Positions 54,674-63,726 of a stretch of DNA of 64,000 nucleotides are shown in pieces. The stretch is from the NCBI RefSeq assembly GCF_002802875.1, contig NZ_PEBI01000003.1:1-64000 (forward strand), in the 5' to 3' direction. A model generated the notes under the pieces. That model saw only the letters and a list, made by a program, of their open reading frames with translations. It was not told the origin of the DNA and searched no databases. The position numbers and the translations under genes are program-made. Source of the DNA: Bifidobacterium primatium (lineage in GTDB: Bacteria > Actinomycetota > Actinomycetes > Actinomycetales > Bifidobacteriaceae). Position 1 is the stretch's first letter. Every line of letters starts with the position of its first letter.

Positions 54674-56104
54674 GTGTCCAACGATCCGTTTGAACTGTCC
54701 GCGGCGAAGATGCGCGAACACGGCATGAGTGAAATCGCGATTTCGCAATTCGAACGCCTGTACCGCACCTGGCAGCAGGACAACCATTCCGAATGGATTC
54801 GCGAATCCGACGTCGAGCCGCTCACCGACATCCCCGCCGTCCGCGACATCCACCACACCATCGACCATGAGAAAGCGCTCGAGGCGTTCAAGAAGACGGC
54901 CTTCCTCAAGCTCAACGGCGGTCTCGGCACGTCGATGGGACTGGCCGGCCCCAAGTCGCTGCTGCCCGTACGCCGTCACAAGGCCAAGCGCATGCGCTTC
55001 CTCGACATCATCCTCGGTCAGGTCGTCACCGCCAGAACGCGCGAGGACGCACAGCTGCCGTTGACGCTGATGAACTCCTTCCGCACGTCGAAGGAGTCGA
55101 TGTCGGTGCTCCGCCACAACCGCCGGTTCCATCAGGAGGGTATCCCAACGGAGATCATCCAGCATGTGGAGCCGAAGATCGACCTTGCCACCGGCGCGCC
55201 GGTCAGCTTCCCCGAAAACCCCGAGCTCGAATGGTGCCCGCCCGGTCATGGCGACGTCTTCGCCACGCTGTGGGAGTCGGGTCTGCTCGACCAGCTGCTC
55301 GACAACGGCATCGAATACCTGTTCATCTCCAACTCCGACAACCTCGGCGCACGTCCCTCGACCACGCTTGCCGGCGCATTCGCGCAGTCCGATGCGCCGT
55401 TCATGGTAGAGGTGGCGCACAAGACCGCAGCCGACCGCAAGGGCGGCCACATCGTCCGCGACCGCAAGACCGGACGTCTCTCGCTTCGCGAGATGAGCCA
55501 GGTACATCCCGACGACAAGGCCGACGCCACCGACATCGCCAAGCACCCGTATTTCAACACGAACAACATCTGGGTGCGCGTGCGCGACCTGCGCGACAAG
55601 CTGGCACAGACCGGGGGAGTGCTGGATCTCCCCGTGATCCGCAACCGCAAGACCGTCGATCCCACGGACTCGTCCACCACCAAGGTCCTGCAACTTGAGA
55701 CCGCGATGGGAGCCGCCATCTCGCTGTTCGACGGCGCCGCCTGCATCGAGGTCGACCGTCCGCGGTTCCTGCCGGTGAAGACCACGAACGACCTGTTCAT
55801 CATGCGTTCCGACCGGTTCCACCTGACGGACACCTACGAGATGGAGGACGGCAACTACATCTTCCCCGTGGTGGATCTCGACCCCCGCTATTACAAGAAC
55901 ATCGCCGACTTCGACGAACGCTTCCCCTACGGCGTTCCGTCACTGGCCGCTGCGAACTCCTTCACCGTCAAAGGCGACTGGACGTTCGGCCAGAATGTGA
56001 AATGCTTCGCCGACGCCAGACTCGAGGACAACGGTGACCCCTCATACGTGCCGAACGGGGAATTCGTTGGCCCTCAGGGCATCGAACCTGATGATTGGCT
56101 GTGA
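54674..56104 (+). CDS. ugpA: UTP–glucose-1-phosphate uridylyltransferase
   Basis: This 476-residue enzyme of the eukaryotic-type UGPase family makes UDP-glucose, needed for the Leloir and lacto-N-biose pathways and for cell-wall sugars. The nucleotide-binding block LKLNGGLGTSMGLAGPKSLLPV near residue 78 contains the GG-GTS-G-GPK signature. HGDVF and ISNSDNLGA near 220 bind the sugar-nucleotide. GTG 54674 is preferred because GAAAGG lies 7 nt upstream; ATG 54650 (484 residues) is a real alternative. The gene is monocistronic, between terminators. Confidence 0.93.
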   Translation: MSNDPFELSAAKMREHGMSEIAISQFERLYRTWQQDNHSEWIRESDVEPLTDIPAVRDIHHTIDHEKALEAFKKTAFLKLNGGLGTSMGLAGPKSLLPVRRHKAKRMRFLDIILGQVVTARTREDAQLPLTLMNSFRTSKESMSVLRHNRRFHQEGIPTEIIQHVEPKIDLATGAPVSFPENPELEWCPPGHGDVFATLWESGLLDQLLDNGIEYLFISNSDNLGARPSTTLAGAFAQSDAPFMVEVAHKTAADRKGGHIVRDRKTGRLSLREMSQVHPDDKADATDIAKHPYFNTNNIWVRVRDLRDKLAQTGGVLDLPVIRNRKTVDPTDSSTTKVLQLETAMGAAISLFDGAACIEVDRPRFLPVKTTNDLFIMRSDRFHLTDTYEMEDGNYIFPVVDLDPRYYKNIADFDERFPYGVPSLAAANSFTVKGDWTFGQNVKCFADARLEDNGDPSYVPNGEFVGPQGIEPDDWL

Positions 56105-56112
56105 TCGATTGC

Positions 56113-56150
56113 TATCCTTATGGGCAAAAATCGTCCATAAGGATAATTTT
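56113..56150 (+). terminator. ugpA terminator
   Basis: TATCCTTATGG and CCATAAGGATA form a perfect 11-bp stem with an 11-nt loop, followed by ATTTTT, directly after the stop. Confidence 0.88.
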
Positions 56151-56165
56151 TGATGAAAAAGCGGG

Positions 56166-56211
56166 TTTTACGGAAAATTACCCGTAAAATGTCTAAAGGC
56201 GTGAAAACGCC
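56166..56211 (+). repeat. Two more small hairpins before pafBC
   Basis: TTTTACGG-(8 nt)-CCGTAAAA and GGCGT-GAAA-ACGCC follow the terminator in an AT-rich stretch. They lie in the upstream region of the WYL gene and could be regulatory or part of its leader. Confidence 0.5.
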
Positions 56212-56249
56212 AACAATCAAATAACAACGTTAACGAGACGTGAGGACAG

Positions 56250-58160
56250 ATGGCTGAGGGAGCTTCGAACGGAAGGCGCCGTTTTTCCGATAAATGGGGC
56301 AAGCACGAACTGGATGTGTTGGCGGTGCTTTCATCAGCGTTCCCCCAATGGCTTACGTCCCGCCAGATCGCACAGCGTGTGAAGGCATACGCCGATTCCT
56401 ATGGTGAACTTGCCGATCAGGCCGCCAAGGCGGCCTTCGCCAAGCAGTTCCAACGTGATCGTGCCAAGCTGGCGGCCATGGGCATCGCCATCGAGTCGCG
56501 GCAGCCCGAATACTCGTCGAAATCCGAGGGGCAGGACTTCGCGTCCTATCGTCTGCAGCTGGGCGACGAGCCGCGCATTCGCATGCGCTTCGAACAGGAG
56601 GACCTTCCGGTCCTGGCTGCGGCGAACTATCTCGCCCAGTCGATCTCCCTTTCCTCGGCCTCGCAGCGTATGGAATCGCGGGAGAACGCCAAGCTGTCGC
56701 GCACTGCACCGCGTGTTCCGCAGATGCCCGTCCCCGGTCTGGGGCTGGATTCGATCGCCCCGGGCCTTGGCACGCAGACCATTCCCGATGTGCTGGTCAA
56801 GGTCGTCGATTCGCGTCGCTTCGCGGCGACGGTGGATGTGGACGGCGAGCACATCAACGTCGCCTACACCGATTCCGACGACCTGGCCATGTTCGTGCTT
56901 GAACACCCCGGCTCCTCGATCATCAGCCCGCAGGAGGCCGTGGATGCGTTCAACCGCCGTCTTAACGCCGCCACGCAGTTCGGTTCCGCAGACCGTCCCG
57001 AAGAGGCGTTCGCGGCGCGTCGCGATGTCTCCACCCCGGCGGACCATGCCTCCGATGTGGAGGATGGCAAGGGTAAGTCGAAGGGACGCAAGTCGCTGAG
57101 TGCATCCTTCCAGACGGGCTCCGAAGTGGATCGTCGTCTGCGCCTCATGCTGTTCCTCTCCGCGCATATCGGCGAGGAGTTCCCGATGACCGACTTGGCG
57201 GAGCGCTTCATCGGACACGCCCGAAGCGAGGACGAACTGAAAAAGTCGGTGGCGGTCATCCGCAAGGACATCGGCACGCTCACCACCGTCTCTGACGATG
57301 GTGAGATGGCCGGCAGCCAGTTCTTCGACATCGACTGGTCCCTGCTGGAGGCGGAGGGCATCATCAGCGCCACCAACTCCTTGGGGCTTGAACGGCTGGC
57401 CGGCATCTCGCCGCAGTATCTCAGCATGCTGTCCGCCTCGGTGAGCTATCTGGCGCATTCGCCATTGCTGCCCGCCGAATCGCGCAGGCAGGCCGCATCG
57501 CTGTATACGCGACTGCGCGAGCACACCGAGCCGGGTGAGACCCCGTGGCTGAGCCTTACCGGATACGAGCTCGAACCTCCGTGTTTCCAGGCTGTGGACA
57601 GTGCCATCCATTCGCGTTCGCTGTTGCGCATCGAATACACCGACGGTGCGGGCCGTACGCGCGAGAAGCTGGTGGCGCCCGCCAAGATCTTCGTGGACGA
57701 GGGCGTGTATTACGCCGCATTCTGGAATGGCATCGACAAGTCCTCCAGTGACTCGAAGCACAGGCACAGTGATTGGCAGGTGCTGCGCCTCGCCCGTATC
57801 GGACGGGCTGAAATCGTGGCCCCGCAGGATTCGATAACGATTCCGGACGTACCCGTTTCGGAACTTCGTCAGTGGAGCCTTGATAACGGTACGCCGTCCT
57901 CCTTCGTCACCGACAAGCCGGGATTGCCGTTCATCGATTCGCTTCAGGACGCCAAGGTGGAGCCGTGCGGCACCGGCGAGCTGGTGCATCTGACCGTCTC
58001 TTCGGATTCCTGGTTCGTCGCCTTTTGCATCGCCCATGCGCGTCATATCGTCGCGGTTTCGCCCGGTACCCTGCGTACCATGATCGTGGCCCGTGCGAAG
58101 CGGGAGCTCAGCGTCGGGGACGAATCGCACAAGACGTCCGCCGCATCCACCGAAAGGTGA
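56250..58160 (+). CDS. pafBC: Double WYL-domain regulator, PafBC-like fusion
   Basis: The 636-residue protein has two helix-turn-helix/WYL-type halves. The first HTH spans about residues 15–75 (WLTSRQIAQRVKAY). The second begins near 290 (DRRLRLMLFLSAHIG…MTDLAERFIGH). The second WYL-type domain near 450–520 reads RSLLRIEYTDGAGRTREKLV (in parts) then VYYAAFWNG. PafB and PafC are separate paralogous activators in mycobacteria, where they drive the LexA-independent DNA-damage response. Here they appear fused. The neighbours (membrane protein, helY) fit the paf–helY locus of actinobacteria. GAGG precedes the ATG. The effector is not evident. Confidence 0.82.
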   Translation: MAEGASNGRRRFSDKWGKHELDVLAVLSSAFPQWLTSRQIAQRVKAYADSYGELADQAAKAAFAKQFQRDRAKLAAMGIAIESRQPEYSSKSEGQDFASYRLQLGDEPRIRMRFEQEDLPVLAAANYLAQSISLSSASQRMESRENAKLSRTAPRVPQMPVPGLGLDSIAPGLGTQTIPDVLVKVVDSRRFAATVDVDGEHINVAYTDSDDLAMFVLEHPGSSIISPQEAVDAFNRRLNAATQFGSADRPEEAFAARRDVSTPADHASDVEDGKGKSKGRKSLSASFQTGSEVDRRLRLMLFLSAHIGEEFPMTDLAERFIGHARSEDELKKSVAVIRKDIGTLTTVSDDGEMAGSQFFDIDWSLLEAEGIISATNSLGLERLAGISPQYLSMLSASVSYLAHSPLLPAESRRQAASLYTRLREHTEPGETPWLSLTGYELEPPCFQAVDSAIHSRSLLRIEYTDGAGRTREKLVAPAKIFVDEGVYYAAFWNGIDKSSSDSKHRHSDWQVLRLARIGRAEIVAPQDSITIPDVPVSELRQWSLDNGTPSSFVTDKPGLPFIDSLQDAKVEPCGTGELVHLTVSSDSWFVAFCIAHARHIVAVSPGTLRTMIVARAKRELSVGDESHKTSAASTER

Positions 58161-58193
58161 GATTCGGGCATATCGTTTACCTGAGGAGGTTCC

Positions 58194-58508
58194 ATGCCGG
58201 CCTGGATATGGATCGTGTTGGTGTTGTTCTTCATCGTCATGGTGGTTGCCGGACTGGTGTATGCGGGCAAACGAGCCATCGCCGCAATGCACGTCATAGG
58301 GGAGACCTCGGCTAAGACTTTCGGGGTATTGGACCAGTTGGAACAGGAGACAGCTCCCCGTCGCCCTGAGCCCCCGCTATACACACAACCGTTGCGAGTG
58401 GCCGCAGACCGGTATGCCGAAGCCCATGCCGAGGTCGTCCGGCATCAGGACGTCGTAAGAGACCGACACGTCGCCGTATGGCGCCGTTGGAAAGAGTTCA
58501 ATGCCTAA
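58194..58508 (+). CDS. Small single-pass membrane protein
   Basis: This 104-residue protein has one N-terminal transmembrane helix (about residues 3–23) and a cytoplasmic tail with a short helical segment rich in Arg, His, Val near the end. It sits where tatA is found in the mycobacterial paf locus, but it lacks an obvious TatA FG amphipathic motif, so I do not name it so. AGGAGG lies 6 nt before the ATG. It overlaps the lipid kinase gene by 8 bp (ATGCCTAA). Confidence 0.75.
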   Translation: MPAWIWIVLVLFFIVMVVAGLVYAGKRAIAAMHVIGETSAKTFGVLDQLEQETAPRRPEPPLYTQPLRVAADRYAEAHAEVVRHQDVVRDRHVAVWRRWKEFNA

Positions 58509-59538
58509 ACGCACCGACCCGACGCCGACAAGGCGTCCCATCATCGCCGTACTGACGAATCCCGCATCGGATAAGGGGCGCGGCCGATTCGCCGGACGCA
58601 CCGCATTCGACCTTCTGCGGCGGCGTGGTGGCGAACTGGGATACGACGTCATTGACATTACCGGTGGAACACGATTCGAGTCATTGCGTAATGCAAGCCG
58701 TCCCATTCCCGGTTTGGAGGCTTTGGTTGTGGTCGGTGGGGATGGCATGGTGTCTCTCGGCATCAATGCAGTGGCCGACAGAGACATACCGTTGGGCATC
58801 ATCCCGTGTGGGTCGGGCAACGACTTCGCGCGAGGGCTCGGCATGCCCATCGGCCATATCGACGCCGCCGTGGAAGTCATCATGGCGGCCCTATGCCAGC
58901 ATTCGGCGATCAACATCGATCTCGGCCATGTTCGTTCGGCCGAAGACGGGGGCCGCCGCGTCAACACGTTCTTCGCCGGCATGCTGAACTGCTCGATCGA
59001 TGCCGCGATCAACAGCCGGGCCAACCATTCCAGGTTGCCATTCGGCGGCCTGAGATATATGGAGGCCGGAATATGGGAGGCGTCGCATGTCACCGACTAT
59101 GGATTCCACGTGGCGGTGACGTTCGAGGAGGGATTCCGTAGCGAATACGAGCTGTCCACCCCGCTGATCACCATCGCCAACGGCCGGTACATCGGCAGCG
59201 GCATCGAGGCCTCACCGGACTCCGATCTTGCCGACGGCATATTGGAGATGCTCTGGATCAAATGGATGCCGTCCGTGCCACAGGCCCTGCGTATTCTCGC
59301 CAAGGCCTATCAAGGAGTCCATACCGGGGACCCGCTTATCGGATATCGGCGCATCCGTGAGATAACGCTCGACTATGGCTTGCAGGGAGGAAAACCTCCC
59401 ACGCTTATGGCCGACGGCGAGATTGTCGGTACGCTTCCGGTACGAGTGGAGGCCCATCGCAAGGCATTGAAGCTGCTGGTTCCCGACGCGGTGCGTCGCC
59501 AGTGGCGGTCATCATCGGACGATAAATTGGGGGAGTAG
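58501..59538 (+). CDS. Diacylglycerol kinase-like lipid kinase
   Basis: The 345-residue cytosolic kinase of the DAGK_cat/YegS family phosphorylates diacylglycerol or related lipids. The nucleotide-binding motif reads VVGGDGMVSLGINAV near residue 77, followed by the glycine-rich IPCGSGNDFARGLG near 100. The C-terminal beta-sandwich contains LMADGEIVGTLPVRV. In actinobacteria similar enzymes feed phosphatidic acid into phospholipid or phosphatidylinositol-mannoside pathways; the specific lipid is unknown. The 8-bp overlap with the previous gene indicates coupling, and helY starts 2 bp after its stop. Confidence 0.9.
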   Translation: MPKRTDPTPTRRPIIAVLTNPASDKGRGRFAGRTAFDLLRRRGGELGYDVIDITGGTRFESLRNASRPIPGLEALVVVGGDGMVSLGINAVADRDIPLGIIPCGSGNDFARGLGMPIGHIDAAVEVIMAALCQHSAINIDLGHVRSAEDGGRRVNTFFAGMLNCSIDAAINSRANHSRLPFGGLRYMEAGIWEASHVTDYGFHVAVTFEEGFRSEYELSTPLITIANGRYIGSGIEASPDSDLADGILEMLWIKWMPSVPQALRILAKAYQGVHTGDPLIGYRRIREITLDYGLQGGKPPTLMADGEIVGTLPVRVEAHRKALKLLVPDAVRRQWRSSSDDKLGE

Positions 59539-59540
59539 AT

Positions 59541-62186
59541 ATGGCTCGTCGACACCATCATCGTGGCAAACGAAACAACGTACAACAGGATGTTGAGCAA
59601 TCGATGCAGGAGGATTCGTCAAGCCCTGCAGCCCGCTACCGTGCGTTCCAGGAACGTCGGCAGCGAAGGGCGAGCGTGGCGCAACGATTTGCGGATACGC
59701 TCGAATTTCCGCTTGATGACTTTCAGCGTCAGGCCATCGATGCGTTGGAGGACGGGGAGAACGTTATCGTCGCCGCACCTACGGGAGCGGGCAAGACCGT
59801 GATCGCGGACTTCGCGGTGTTCCTTGCCCAGGACCGTAATGTCAAGGCGTTCTATACAACACCCATCAAGGCGTTGAGTAATCAGAAGTACCATGATCTC
59901 GTCGCCATATACGGTTCGGACAGGGTCGGTCTGCTGACGGGGGACACCTCCATCAATTCCGAGGCGGACATCGTCGTCATGACCACCGAAGTATTGCGCA
60001 ACATGTTGTATGAACACTCGACGACGCTCACGGCATTGCGCTACGTCGTCCTCGACGAGGTGCATTATCTGGCCGACCGTTTTCGCGGGCCGGTGTGGGA
60101 GGAGGTCATCATTCATCTTCCCGAGCAGGTGCGCGTCGTCGGCCTTTCGGCGACGGTGTCGAACGTGGAGGATTTTTCCGCGTGGATTGAGTCGGCGCGA
60201 GGGGATACCGCGTTGGTGGTCTCCGAACGTCGTCCGGTCCCGCTGAGGCAGCATGTCATGGTGCAGCCCGACGAGCGTCACGAGCCGGAGATCTATGACC
60301 TGTATCGTTCCGAAACCAGTACCCAGCTGAATCCCAGTCTGGTGAACCGCATCGCAGAACTCGACCGTAAGGCCGAACGCAGGGGCGGGCGTCCCGAGGA
60401 CCGCAGACGCCGTCATCGCGGCCGAGGGAGCTCGGGATCCTCCGTGCAGCGTTATACGCCGAAACGATGGGCAGTGGTCGACGAACTGAACTATCTCGAC
60501 CTGCTGCCGGGCATTTACTTCATCTTCTCCCGTACGGGATGCGACATGGCGGTGCAGCAATGCATCAACGCAGGGCTTGAGCTCACCACGGTCGACGAGG
60601 CGCGCCGCATCCGCCGTATCGTCGATGAGATGGTCGACGGCCGGCTGACCCGCGATGAGATGAAGACGCTGCGGTTCTCGCGCTTCCGGTTCGCGTTGGA
60701 GGAGGGATTCGCGCCCCATCATGCCGGAATGATCGCCCTGTTCCGCGAAATCGTGGAGAAGCTGTTCGAGGAAAGCCTGGTCAAGATGGTCTTCGCCACG
60801 GAGACCCTGGCATTGGGCGTCAACATGCCCGCGCGCTGTGTGGTGGTGGAGAAGCTCGAGAAGTTCAACGGCATCGGGCACGTTCCGCTCACTCCGGGAG
60901 AGTTCACGCAGCTCACTGGGCGAGCGGGGCGACGAGGCATCGATTCCATCGGGCACGCCGTTGTCGTCGATCATCGTGGCTTTCAGCCCCAGACGGCGGC
61001 TGCCCTGTCGTCGAAGCGTGTGTATCCGCTGCATTCAAGTTTCCGCCCGACGTTCAACATGGCGGTGAATCTGCTTAATTCCAGTGACTATCACACTGCC
61101 CGCGCAACGCTCGACCATTCGTTCGCCCAATGGGAGGCCAACGAATCCGCAGAGGCCCTGGAAGAGCGGATTACAACACTGAACAACGCGTTGAACGGTT
61201 ATGAACGGGCCTTCGAATGCAGTCAGGGCGACTTCAGGGAATTCCTCACCATCCGTATGCGCCTGACCGATTTGGAACGCAACGAAAGGCGCGAGCTCAA
61301 GCATCGTGATTTTCATTCGGACGCCGCACGCAAACAGGCATTTCATGATCTCGACGAGCGTATAGCGCAACTACGCAGACTCGACAAGGAGCATCCCTGC
61401 CGCCAATGCGGCGACCTGGCTCAGCACATGCGTTGGGGTCACCGATGGATGAGGGAGACGCGCGAACTCGAACGTGTCAAGGGCCGTTACGATTCCCGTA
61501 CCGGATCGGTCGCCCGCAGGTTCGATACGATATGCGCCATCCTGCAGAACATGGGATACCTCGATGCCCAGTACGCCGACGGTCGTGGGGATGAACGACG
61601 ACCCGAGGACTATACGCTCACCCAGAGGGGGCAGTTGCTTCGTCGGCTCTACAGCGAACAGGACCTGGTACTTGCCCAATGCCTTGCCGAAGGTGTGTTC
61701 GACGGCATCAAGCCGGCCGATTTCGCGGCGTTGATGAGCGCCTTCGTCTATGAGCCGCGTCGTGGAGAATCGGGGGAGCCCCGACAGTACCCGCACGGTC
61801 CTTCGGGCCCCGTTGCCAAGGCGGCGGACCAGATACGACGGATATGCTATTCCATTAGCGTCCTGTGTGAGGACATGGGCCTCGAACCATTGAACCAGCT
61901 CAATTTCGGCATGGTCGACATCACTTACGTATGGGCCAGGGGAGGGGAACTCTCCGAAGTGCTGGATGGTACCGATATGACGGGTGGAGACTTCGTTCGC
62001 ACCTGCAAGCGGCTGACGGACATCCTTGGCCAGATCGGCTCTACGGGACCGTATATGCCGATCGACGGCGAGGATACCGCCGCCACGGCGAGAACGGCGG
62101 CCGACCTCATCAACCGCGGTCTCGTATCGTATTCCGGAATCGACGAACAGGTCCGGGACGCTCGGGAATCCGAGGACGACGAGTGA
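59541..62186 (+). CDS. helY: HelY-type DExH helicase (Ski2-like)
   Basis: The 881-residue helicase contains all canonical motifs: Q-region LDDFQRQAIDALEDGE, motif I VAAPTGAGKTVIADF near residue 77, motif II VVLDEVHYL (DEVH), motif III GLSATVSN, and motif VI QLTGRAGRRGIDS near 456. A basic insert near 275–295 and the C-terminal DSHCT-like region with HPCRQCGDLAQHMRWGHRW (cysteines) follow. HelY-like proteins are thought to act in RNA or DNA metabolism. The role is not defined, but co-location with the PafBC and RbpA genes points to transcription or repair. Start at 59541 follows GGGGGAG. Confidence 0.93.
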   Translation: MARRHHHRGKRNNVQQDVEQSMQEDSSSPAARYRAFQERRQRRASVAQRFADTLEFPLDDFQRQAIDALEDGENVIVAAPTGAGKTVIADFAVFLAQDRNVKAFYTTPIKALSNQKYHDLVAIYGSDRVGLLTGDTSINSEADIVVMTTEVLRNMLYEHSTTLTALRYVVLDEVHYLADRFRGPVWEEVIIHLPEQVRVVGLSATVSNVEDFSAWIESARGDTALVVSERRPVPLRQHVMVQPDERHEPEIYDLYRSETSTQLNPSLVNRIAELDRKAERRGGRPEDRRRRHRGRGSSGSSVQRYTPKRWAVVDELNYLDLLPGIYFIFSRTGCDMAVQQCINAGLELTTVDEARRIRRIVDEMVDGRLTRDEMKTLRFSRFRFALEEGFAPHHAGMIALFREIVEKLFEESLVKMVFATETLALGVNMPARCVVVEKLEKFNGIGHVPLTPGEFTQLTGRAGRRGIDSIGHAVVVDHRGFQPQTAAALSSKRVYPLHSSFRPTFNMAVNLLNSSDYHTARATLDHSFAQWEANESAEALEERITTLNNALNGYERAFECSQGDFREFLTIRMRLTDLERNERRELKHRDFHSDAARKQAFHDLDERIAQLRRLDKEHPCRQCGDLAQHMRWGHRWMRETRELERVKGRYDSRTGSVARRFDTICAILQNMGYLDAQYADGRGDERRPEDYTLTQRGQLLRRLYSEQDLVLAQCLAEGVFDGIKPADFAALMSAFVYEPRRGESGEPRQYPHGPSGPVAKAADQIRRICYSISVLCEDMGLEPLNQLNFGMVDITYVWARGGELSEVLDGTDMTGGDFVRTCKRLTDILGQIGSTGPYMPIDGEDTAATARTAADLINRGLVSYSGIDEQVRDARESEDDE

Positions 62187-62275
62187 GGGAAACGTACGAA
62201 GCCGTTGGAATAAAACGAAGGTCTTTGCTGTTTTGTAGCGTGGATACGGTTATTCGATAATGAGGAGGGCAACTA

Positions 62276-62623
62276 ATGGCTGAACGCTCGCTCCGTGGTA
62301 TGAGCATCGGCGCAAAATCACTGGAATCGGACGACAACGTCGATTTCGCCGCTCGTAACGATGTGGCCTACGTGTGCCCCAAGGGCCACCGCACCATTCT
62401 TCCGCTTGCCGAAGGCGCGGAGATTCCGGAGGAATGGGAATGCCGTTGCGGACAGACCGCCCATAGGGAGGGTGCCAAGGACGACGAGGCCAACGAGATC
62501 GCCAAGCCGACCCGAACCCACTGGGACATGCTGCTTGAGCGACGCACCGAGGAAGAGCTCAGCGAACTGCTCGACAAGCGATTGAAGATGCATCGCGAAG
62601 GCTGGATTCCGGACTACGAATAA
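62276..62623 (+). CDS. rbpA: RNA polymerase-binding protein RbpA
   Basis: The 115-residue protein binds RNA polymerase and the principal sigma factor and stabilises the open promoter complex in actinobacteria. It has the RbpA start AERSLRGMSIGAKSLESDDN (in parts), a zinc-binding core with CPKGH near residue 38 and CRCGQ near 60, and the C-terminal sigma-interaction block HWDMLLERRTEEELSELLDKRL (in parts). GAGGAG precedes the ATG by 9 nt. It is transcribed downstream of helY and has its own hairpin terminator. Confidence 0.97.
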   Translation: MAERSLRGMSIGAKSLESDDNVDFAARNDVAYVCPKGHRTILPLAEGAEIPEEWECRCGQTAHREGAKDDEANEIAKPTRTHWDMLLERRTEEELSELLDKRLKMHREGWIPDYE

Positions 62624-62628
62624 ACGTT

Positions 62629-62671
62629 GATGATGCCCGGCTTACGCCAGATACGTAGGCCGGGCATCATC
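62629..62671 (+). terminator. rbpA terminator
   Basis: GATGATGCCCGGC and GCCGGGCATCATC form a perfect 13-bp stem with a 17-nt loop, 5 bp after the stop. It is followed by CGTTCG, so there is no T-run. Confidence 0.75.
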
Positions 62672-62711
62672 GTTCGTTCGGAATATGAAACACGACACAG
62701 GGGAGAGGAAC

Positions 62712-63428
62712 ATGATCGATCATCCGAAGAACGTCGTCCTGCTGGATCTCGACGGCACGTTGACCCAGTCTCATCCCGGCATCTTCGCCGCCGTGGCCAA
62801 GGCCTTCGAGGCGGTGGGCCGTCCCGTGCCGGACGATGAGGAACTGCACCGTTTCATCGGTCCCGCCATCGTGGAGTCGCTTGAACGAAACGGAATCCAT
62901 GGCGAGGATCTTGACAAGGCCGTTGAGGTATATCGTTACTACTATTCGACCGCCGAGGTCTTCGACGATCCCAACGAACCCGGCAAAAAGGTTCCCGGAC
63001 GTCTGTACAACTCCGTGTATCCGGGAATTCCCGAACAGATGGAGCGTCTGCGCGAGAAGGGATATTATCTGGCCGTCGCCACCTGCAAGCCCGAGCCTCA
63101 GGCGATTGCCGTCTGCGACCATTTCCACATCACCGGCATGGTTGACGGCGTATACGGAGCCAGCATGGATTCCTCGCGTCTGGACAAGGACCAGGTCATC
63201 CGATATTGCTTCGAGTGCATCGGATACGACGAATCCGTCGGCGACAAGGCCGTAATGGTCGGCGATCGCTGGACCGACATGGACGGTGCCGCGGCGACGG
63301 GCATCGGCAGCATCGGATGCCGATGGGGCTATGCCGAACCGAACGAACTGGAAGACCATGGTGCGTCGATGATCATCGACACCGTGGACCAGCTGGCCGG
63401 CGCCGTCGACACGTTCTTCGCCGAATAA
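62712..63428 (+). CDS. HAD family hydrolase, phosphoglycolate phosphatase-like
   Basis: The 238-residue HAD enzyme has motif I VVLLDLDGTLTQS (catalytic Asp near residue 12), a helical cap typical of the phosphoglycolate phosphatase/pyrophosphatase group (residues 18–85), motif II/III AVATCKPEPQ and motif IV VMVGDRWTDMDGA near 190. The substrate could be phosphoglycolate, a sugar phosphate or pyrophosphate. ATG 62712 is preferred because GGGGAGAGG precedes it; ATG 62685 adds a non-conserved MKHDTGERN. A long terminator follows. Confidence 0.9.
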   Translation: MIDHPKNVVLLDLDGTLTQSHPGIFAAVAKAFEAVGRPVPDDEELHRFIGPAIVESLERNGIHGEDLDKAVEVYRYYYSTAEVFDDPNEPGKKVPGRLYNSVYPGIPEQMERLREKGYYLAVATCKPEPQAIAVCDHFHITGMVDGVYGASMDSSRLDKDQVIRYCFECIGYDESVGDKAVMVGDRWTDMDGAAATGIGSIGCRWGYAEPNELEDHGASMIIDTVDQLAGAVDTFFAE

Positions 63429-63466
63429 TTCGAACGGGAATCCTTTCATGGGATTCGACCTTTGGC

Positions 63467-63528
63467 CAGACGCGATGTGCGAATTGGAAGAATACCGTCC
63501 ATGAAACACGTTGCGTCTGTTTTTTTTT
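63467..63528 (+). terminator. Terminator after HAD gene
   Basis: CAGACGCGATGTG pairs with CACGTTGCGTCTG (13 bp, two G·T pairs) around a 27-nt loop and is followed by nine T in a row. Confidence 0.8.
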
Positions 63529-63612
63529 ATTGTCCGATACGTTCTGTGCGATGAACAACGTATGTGAATGATGCTGGTATGCAAATGATTATGATTGTCC
63601 GATAACGTATGT
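63529..63612. repeat. Paired direct repeats ATTGTCCGATA and AACGTATGT
   Basis: ATTGTCCGATA occurs at 63529 and 63594, and AACGTATGT at 63557 and 63604, in an AT-rich gap between convergent genes. The second copy is part of the inverted repeat ATAAC-GTAT-GTTAT. The 298-bp gap (63429–63726) contains no gene. Confidence 0.55.
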
Positions 63613-63726
63613 TATGTCAGATTTGCAGTAGATATAAATACCGAACCGGATTATTCGTATTCGGCCTCTGGCTCCCAATCGGCATTTCCCGGCCATTTAG
63701 CCAATATCCTGTGATGACTGTGATGA

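Noticed and set aside
58194-58508. TatA
   Set aside because: The position in the paf-like locus and single helix suggested TatA, but the FG hinge and amphipathic helix are absent.
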